Made by a program: the position numbers and the translations under genes
From: Dastarcus helophoroides
Lineage: Eukaryota; Arthropoda; Insecta; Coleoptera; Bothrideridae
DNA: 64,000 nt
Reading direction: 5' to 3'
Assembly: GCA_028583605.1 (NCBI GenBank)
Contig: CM053330.1
Location: 19,865,539 to 19,929,538 of the forward strand
Shown here: piece after piece, positions 45,301-54,300 of the stretch
Layout: the number at the start of each line of letters is the position of its first letter
Position numbering within the stretch: position 1 is the stretch's first letter
Notes under the pieces: generated by a model
Databases searched by the model: none
Seen by the model: the letters and a program-made list of their open reading frames with translations, nothing else
What the model was told of the DNA's origin: nothing

Positions 45301-48300
45301 TGTCCGGAAAATTCGAACAATCCAGATCTTATTAATAGTTGTATTAGGCATAAGGATAATTGAATTGTATATTTAGTTAACCGAAAGTAGTAAAATGGGT
45401 CGATAATTCGAAAATAATTTTTTATTGGAAAGCAAAAAAGGTGAGTGCTCACTAATCACAGTGTCTAGGTAAACTATTATAAGGCAAACTACACAGGGGT
45501 AAACAAATTAGACAAAAGTATAAGTATCCTCTTCAAGTTTTCCAGTTTATTTAATTGTACCTTTCTCTTAACAATATTAATTATTTTTATTTAGCATTTT
45601 ATAGGTATGGTTATTACTAAAAATACAAATTTAAGAAAACTCAACGACAAAAATATTTTACTAATATACAGGACAGCCAGGCCGCTCTCCAAAGCATTTT
45701 ATTGCTGTTTCTTAGTCTGGTAATTTTCAAGTGTAATCAAATATTTTTTCACAAATTCTACAAAAAGTCGTAAAACTGTAATATAAAATACAGAAATAAA
45801 CTGTTTTTAAACAACTTTCTTTGCAAATTTAACATTATACATAATTACATAAATTCGAAAATTCTGGTGCCTTTTTATGAATTTCGAGTATTTTTTTCTC
45901 AAAATTTCAACCTTATTTTTAATTTAGATATTAAATTTACAAGTTGTGTGTTTCTTTTTATCTAAAATTTCGGTTTCAAATTCAAAATTTCATGTAATGA
46001 TTTTTGTTATTCCTAATTTAAGCAGCCATTTTCGGAGTTAAACTCAATATGTCGAGAATTTCTTAAAAATAAATCTGGAGTACTCTCCTAATTTTTAATT
46101 TTCTTCACCAAATTATGCGTTTGTTGCTTCAGTACTTATTTGATTTTCCCAAAAATTTAATTACAAACCCAAATTTTTGCTTTTCTAAATATGTTGACTT
46201 TTTTCTTTTAGATTGTAATCAGAAAAATCAAAAATTCTGAAAATAAAATGTTTTCTAATAATTTAATTTTTTACAAAATTTTTAAATTCCGACTTTAAAC
46301 TTGCAAAATCTTCTCTTTATAGAAAATTTGATTTTCATTGTTTAAAACTTAAACATCAATTTAACCCAAGATATCGCATTTAAAATAATAAATTTGAAGT
46401 ATTTATTCAAAATTTTGATTTTTTTAAAAAAATTTCTTCTTTAACCATTTAATTTTCATTTACTTTTCCCAAACCACCAATTTTTAAGTTTTGTTCAAAA
46501 TTTCGACCTTAAGCAATATACTTCAAACGTTTCTAATTTTTAACTTTTCAAAATTTTGATCTTATTCTCCAAATTTTGATATCTTCCTATAAATTAGGGA
46601 TATAAACTCAAAACCTTAGATTCTTTTCTTTAACTTTGGATGCTAATTTCGAGACGTCAATTATTTTCTCGAAATTTAAGAAACATTGTTATTATAATGG
46701 GTATGGTAATGCGTTTCAATGAAATTTAAAATCTCAAAATTCAAAGTTTACTTTTTACTCTTATTCCCGAATTCAATAGAGATCTCAGCAATTTCTCTAA
46801 AGCTTGGCTTTTTTATTTTTGCAGTTTCCAATTTAATCTATATTTTTTTCTAAAATTCAAGCTATTTATTCAAAATTTTAACTTTGAATGGAAGATTTTA
46901 ATTTTTTTTCAGTGATTCTGCTTTTTGATGCAAAATTTTATACTTAACCTTGAATAGTGGACAGTAGTGGAAGTTTCGAAATTTCTAAACAAATTGTAAA
47001 TTTTCGAAAGCTTCAAATATTTGATTAAAATTCTTACTTTTTATTCTCACTTTTTTAACTAAGCTCGAAATTTTACATTGTTTAGACATTTTTACTTTTT
47101 TTATAATTTTTGACCGTGAACTTGAAGTTAAATTCAAATATTTTTCCTTCGACGTTTCTACACTTTTGAATTTCTTCTGAAAATTTATTTTTCTAATTAA
47201 AATATACATATAGGGCGACAATTTGAAAAGTAGCAATCGGAAATATCTCTTAGACAAAAATACTATCAAAAAGATCTTAAATTTATATCGGAGATTGGAG
47301 GAGGAACCAAAATAAAGTACTTTTGGACTCATATTGCCTCACCCCTTACATCCCTTACATAACATAGTTGCAATGCAACGACCTTAGTACCATCCCTTTA
47401 TACCTAGTAAAACCTTTTTCCCTGCTCATCATGCACTAGTAACTGTTACAATATTTAAACGGAAAAGAGGAAAAGGAGAACAGAGTTCGCAAACAAATTC
47501 AGATGTCGATCAATCATCAAAGTTTACACGGTTGTTGATGTGTTGATGCATTTTACCGTCTGATCAAAAATATGACACTATTTCTATAACCAGTAATTTT
47601 TGGTATAGGAAATATTTAACAACGTTGTAGATAATTAAAAACCCAATGTGATCACAAAAAAAGGAAAAATAAAATAAAAGGAGACTTCCATGGAAAAGAA
47701 GCGACTTTTGGGCATTCAAAATTCCGTTTTTGCACAAACAGCTGAATAACTAGAAATATATCAGAAATTGGAAAAAAATAAGATTTGCTATTTATTTTTG
47801 ATAAGGAATCAAAAGATATAACAATAAATACAAAGGTAGCCATTTAAAAAAATGAAGTTTGTGCCTATACAGCTTGTCTCACCGGAAATCGCCGCGATCG
47901 ATAACTGACAAAGTACTCATCTAGAAAATTTGAAAATTCAACAGCTTATTAAAGTCGACGACACCAACATAACTAAAATATTTGCAAAATTGTAGTACTT
48001 ACCGTTATACCAACAGGTGATATCAACTTCGTTATTTTAAATAGGACACCCTATGTATTTTTGAATTTTTGAATTTTATTTGATATTTTAAGGCTTCTTT
48101 AAATAACAAATATTTTTCTTAAAATTTATAATTTTTGAGATAATTGGATTTTTATAAAAAATTTGACAGTTGCAAGGGTCCACGAAATTCTTTGTATCTT
48201 TTTCCAGAAACCGGATATTAATTTCATATTCAACAGTTAAGTAGAACACATACAAAGCTGTTTTCGACAACTTTTATAAGTTCAAATGCAATAAGTTCCA

Positions 48301-51300
48301 ACTTGACTGAAACTGATTATAAGCAAACATTAAGTCAAATATTGGAGTACGCGTGTAGTGCCATTCAACCTCGACCAAAACAAGGTAAGCAAAGTGCATC
48401 AGCGTTAATAAATGCCAGTTATTATTTTAAATGTTTAATTGTAGAATCACTGTGCATTACAACAGTGAGTACAATAGTAGTTTATACAACAAGAGCGGAT
48501 ACGATGATAATTTTAATTTACACATTATAAAAGTTCAATTTTTGGTAGTAAAATGAATTTGAAAATTAAAAAAATAACACTCTTATTTCCTAGTTTTAAG
48601 TTTTTATTTCTGTTTGCAGTCCCCAGACGTCCTATTTTTTTTTGCGAAGAATTTATAAATAATAGTAAAGTTAAATGTATCATACCATATGTGGGTTTTC
48701 AAATCCACATCTGCATTCCTTTGGTCTATCTCTTCCTATAAGCTTCATGTATTTAGCAGCTGCATCTTCAATAGAAATGGAGCACAGGATTCTTCCTTTA
48801 ATGATGCTACGGTAAGTACTGAAATATTCTACAAACAACCAAAAATTTTCATTATGCGCCGTCAGCTAAGTACATACAGTAGAGCTCCAATTTTCCCTAA
48901 CTTATTGGCGGACATAGATATTTAAAAAATCTATTTGTTTTGATAACCGAACTGCATTATTTTACGAATAAGAATGATATTTACTTACACATCTTTCATT
49001 GCAATTCATACAGAAATGGTCAGAAATACGGAATAACATTCATATTTTTGAATGAGTTAATTATCTTTAAAACTCCGAAACTTAATTTTTTTCATCTTTC
49101 GGTTATGTAATAATTAACTCTTTAACACCAGCTACACCTACTTTTTTTGTCAAATGGAAATATAAGGCACGAGGGGGCTCGTGGGAAAGCTTATACAAAA
49201 CCAAATCCAATCATACTAAATAAAGAGGTTTTCAATAACAAGTTTCCTTTGATTTAAAAATTGAAACAACTAGACAATTTACAAAAATAAACCCAATGCC
49301 GCTTATGCTGAAAACGTCCTCCATTCACTATGTGACATTTTCCAAGACGATAAAAGCTGTCCACGGCATTTCTAATGACTTTAGCTGGTAAATTGTGCAT
49401 CTTCGCCCTAATCTTGTTCTTTAAATTTGCAATATTATTTGCTCTCTCCTGCTAAACTCTTTCTTCCAAATATCCCCAAAGGAAATAATCCAGGGGTCGA
49501 GGGATGTTGGAACCAAATTGTTTCATTCGATATATCTCGAACAATTTCATAAAGAACAATCACAGCTAGAGCAGGTATCAGGTCAAATGTTTGAAAATAC
49601 AGATAGTGTGCCGCAGTAAGATTTTTTTTTCAAAAAAGGATTGGCCCAAGTTTCTGTCGTTATTAATACCTGCTATACATTAACTTTCTGTGGGTGCTGC
49701 CTATGCGATTCGTAGGTTCAGTGTAGATTTTTCTGGAACCAAAGGTTGTGCCTATTAACCATTCCATTTAAATAAAAAGTAGTCTCATCCGAAAAAAGTA
49801 CATCTCTGTAAAAACCATTATTGGCGTTACACCTTCTCATAATCTCCTCGCAAAATTGTAATCACCTATCATAATCGTCTTTCAAAAGCTCTTGGACAAG
49901 ACATACCTGATAGGAGTGGTATTTCTCTATTTTCAAAAACATTCTAATTGCAGTTCGAGAAGCATCGTGATTGAGGGCGAATGAAACAGTTGAAGTATGA
50001 GGATTTTCAACAAATTCTAATGCAATGTCCAATTTCTGTTCTTTATTCAAAACACATGCCCGTCCAGTTTTGTGCAAAGTCGGTACTGTACCATATTCCT
50101 CAAATTCGTGAGAGATTTGGTTTTCGGGATATTACGCATTTACTATTGAGATTCAGTAAATCACTGGATTTTGACACAATAGTAACGCTTCGAACTCCAA
50201 TTTACAGTTAAAGCGAAAAATTGACCAGAAAACGTGGCAAGTAAGTGGTACTAAAAATACTCAACATAAAAAAGATACCTCTTTGCGTTAGCAGTGATAG
50301 GTACAGTTTTACATTCTTGATTTTATTCTGTGCAAATTCCTGGAGGATAACACTGAAGATAATTTTATTTTATTTTACTTATTTAGTAGATGTTTTAAAC
50401 AACCCTAAAAGTCTTGCTAATGAAAACATAAAATTTGTATCTTTGGTGTGGCTGGATTCGGTTCTCTATAAGTTTTTCAACGAGCCCCCTCATGACTTAT
50501 ATTTCCTTTTAAAAAATAACAGTAGGGGTAGCTGGAGGTTTGGGGGTTGAAGAAAAATGAGTTATTCTATATCCGAAAGATGAGAAAAAATTAAGTTTCG
50601 GCGTTTTAAAGAGAATTAATTCATTCAAAAGATATGAATTTTACTCCGTAGTTCTGAATATCCCTGTATGTATGAAATTATAAATCTCTTTGATAGGGTA
50701 AACAAACATTACATCATATGAGTTATAATAGAATCATCCTAAAGAAATCCTTAATATTAATCTATCGACGAAAACCTACTCACTTATTCCGAGCAGCCAA
50801 GTCGCAGATTTTTTTGACGAACATTGGTCATTGATAGTCAATATATTTGAATAAAAACTCAACACTCATGTTAATTAGTAAATTGAAAAATATTTTAGAA
50901 TTCTCCAAGATTCGTTGATTGGGAAGAGCTTTGTTGAGGTTAAGCCAATTTAATATGTTCCTCTTCCTAATTCAAATCTCACTTTAAAATTTCCTACTTG
51001 TAACACATATTTTAACGCCCTTTCTCTGGCGAATGCACTGATGGATCGTTTTTGGTAATCAGTTAAGAGACACGAACAAAAAGTTGACAACCAGATTTTC
51101 ATATACTAATTTCTACAGAAACGTCCACCACTAATAAGCTTTTATCTACTATTCTACTGCACAACCACATTCCTTTTTTGATGTATCAAAGAACTTAGTT
51201 TCAAATTTTAAAAAAACTGAAAAAAAAGAGTAAGAAGTTAGGTATTGCTCAGAACGCACTTTCGTCTAAGAAAAACATATCAGAGAGAAGATTTCATTTT

Positions 51301-54300
51301 GCTCTTTAACCAGCATTATTTTAAATGGATGAACTTGTATTTTTTTTTTTTCAAAATTCGATGAACTGGATATCCCAGAATCTTGAGGCACTGCTTTGAT
51401 CAACTGATTATTAACTCATCGGCAAGTGCTCCAAATTACCACTTGCCACTGCTTCATTTCAAACTAGACAATTTAATTGGTCTTGATAACGAAGGCTTCC
51501 ACGGCCAGAGTCAGTATTAGTGTTGGGCTATTCGAATACAAGTTGTGAAATGTATTCGATTCTACCAAGATCTTGAATACATCCGATTCTCAACTGAAGT
51601 ATTCGAATACTTCCAGACTCCGTGATTGAAGTGAGAATATGAATAGAATCGGTTCTCGCCTCGTGCAAGCAACATCTCATCATTGCATGATTCATAAGTT
51701 CTCGGATACTTGCTTGCATTTGAATGCAAAGTATGTATTAGAATACAAAATATGTATTCGAATACAAAATATGTATTCGAGATTGTGGTAGTCCGATACA
51801 ACAAAACATTGGAATGCTGAGTAGTGAATAGAATCGGTCTCCTAACTACGCTACATCTCCGATTCTTAACTTCTCAGATGTTGAATACTGTACCCGATTC
51901 TTGTATTCGAGATCTTAGACGTGCATTATTGAATGCGTATTGTATTCGAGATCATTTTTATCCGGGATGGTTGGTTACGCATTATGCTCGCACACTCCTG
52001 CATTCGAATATGTACCTAATTTTTAATTAATTGCTTCATCCTTCTCATAAAATTATTAAATAACGGAATCCATATTCTCTAAAGCAATGAACTAAACACT
52101 GTGGCTTGTGACTAAGTCTAACAGAAATAGGAAAGAAAGCAAAATACCACCAGTATCGATTTGAATCTCGATGCAGATGACGTCAATGCATCTTGTGCTA
52201 ATTTTAGATTAGTACGCTTGAAAATGCCAGTTCTGCTGGCGAAATACGTATCACTAATTATTTATTTAATTGGTGATGTGGTAAAGGGGTGAAACCTTCT
52301 TTGGACTTGGAATGCTTAAGTACTTTTTAAAATCTGGCCCTCAATTTTAATAATGAAATTTAACAATATCAGGAAATACAGTGCCAATTTGCCAATCCAA
52401 TCAAAGTTGAAGATACGTATATGAATTCTAAAGCTTCAAGATTTATTTATATTAGGAAATTTATAGATTCAATTAGGGGATTACCAATTACGGGCATAGG
52501 TACGGAAGTACTGAAATCGAAAGTCGTATCTCGCCACCACATACCTCGAATAGGCCGCCGAGACAATTTCTCTATTAGGTATTTTATTATCCCATAATTC
52601 GATTCTTTGTATTCGAATACTTATTCGGTTCTTAAAAGTATTCGAATTCAATGTATTTGATTCTGAAAATCGTTCGATTATTTCAACACTAGTCAGTACA
52701 GGTTATATTTCTTCCGGGTTGGACCGTATCAAAGAATTACTAAAAGTGTTAGACGTTTCGCCCACCATCGTAGGGGGCTTCTTTAGGAACAAAGAAAAGC
52801 AAAATTAAATGTAAAGAGAAATATGAAGGAATATGCAGAAATGAAAAGGCCAATTTCAAAACATCAGAGCACGGTAACTCAGTATGTCCACCATACCAGA
52901 GGCGAAACTCTTCTGACAGGAAAGAGGGAAAGGGAAACTTTATATACCATTCGTCTGCACGATCACTTCCAAAGATTTCCGATGGTTGGTTTCCAGATGG
53001 AGGAAACCATGTAACCGTCGTATCTGTTGACTTTTTTGGGAAATTTTCGGATTTCAATGGCCTCGCGTATCTTCCTATTATTGTAATTGGGAATTGGATA
53101 TAATTGAAATATTATCAAAGAGAATCTTATGTCCGGTCTCATGTTGATGTTCGGCAATGGCTGACTGTGAAAATAAACCAGACCTATTTGGTCTTTCTTG
53201 TTGAAAAGCAAGCCCGTTGTAACAAGATTATCAATAAGTTAGTTAAGGTACCGATATTGATAGCTTACATTTCTTTTTGGATAAAAAGTGTTGTGTACTA
53301 CCGTTTATTTATCTTGTTGCGTATTACCATTTATTTATATTGTTGCCGTTTTGAATTTTTGTATTGTAAAAGTCCTAGTAGTATAAAATGTCATAAATGA
53401 TAAAAAAACAATAATTTGTTGATATCTAATAATCTGTCAATAAAGAAAAAATAAAACCAAAGCATTATTGGAGAAGCCCAATAATCCCAGGATCAATAAG
53501 GAATAACATTTCGATTACAAATTTGTACCCTTTCTGCCATTTCGAAAACATTTACAATGTCAACAAAATACTGAAGCTAATGATAATCTCTACTAATAAA
53601 TTGGTAGTCACGTATATATCCATGATAAATAGCATACCTATGGTCTTTAAAATATGCATCAAAAAATGAGTGTGGTTATGTATTCAAAAAAAGCTGTTTT
53701 ATTGCTAAGGATTTGTGCAGAAATTCACACAAATGTCAATTTATTAACTGTTCGTTTTTAATTCTCAACCAATTTCCAAATAAACAATGAAACTACCAGT
53801 GAATTTGCAAAGGAAAGTTAAAAATGATGTGTTACTACAAATAGCATAGTGGGAGCATATTCGTGCGAACGAGTCAAGTGTAGGAAAAATTCGGATGATC
53901 AGCGTTCGGATAATATATCGGAGCAAGTGCTGTATTGTTATAATTCAAAAAGAAAGTGCATTCACTTATATTTTAAAATAATACCTAGAATATTGTGACA
54001 AACTGTTGTTACAAAATTTGTATTATAGTGATTGTGTAGTGTAAGGAACTCTCTACAAACATTTGATAATGGGAAGCGGCCGTGAGAATGGATCATACGG
54101 CAGATAAGCGCTTAAGACGTTTTCGCAAGCGCTAATCTTATCTGTATAGAGATCCGTTCTAAAAAACCGGAACGGTATAAATACGCGGTCGTCTTTCCCT
54201 CAGAGTCAGTCAATTGGTTAGTCAGATAGTTAAATAGTCTGATAGTAAAATGAATTCATAATTGTAATGTTCCGAAATAAGTTTAAAATTCACGAAGTTT

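Noticed and set aside
52752..52790. Second functional hammerhead in the 52.7-kb Penelope fragment
   Set aside because: The essential G of CUGA is A and stem I no longer pairs, so it is listed only as decayed.
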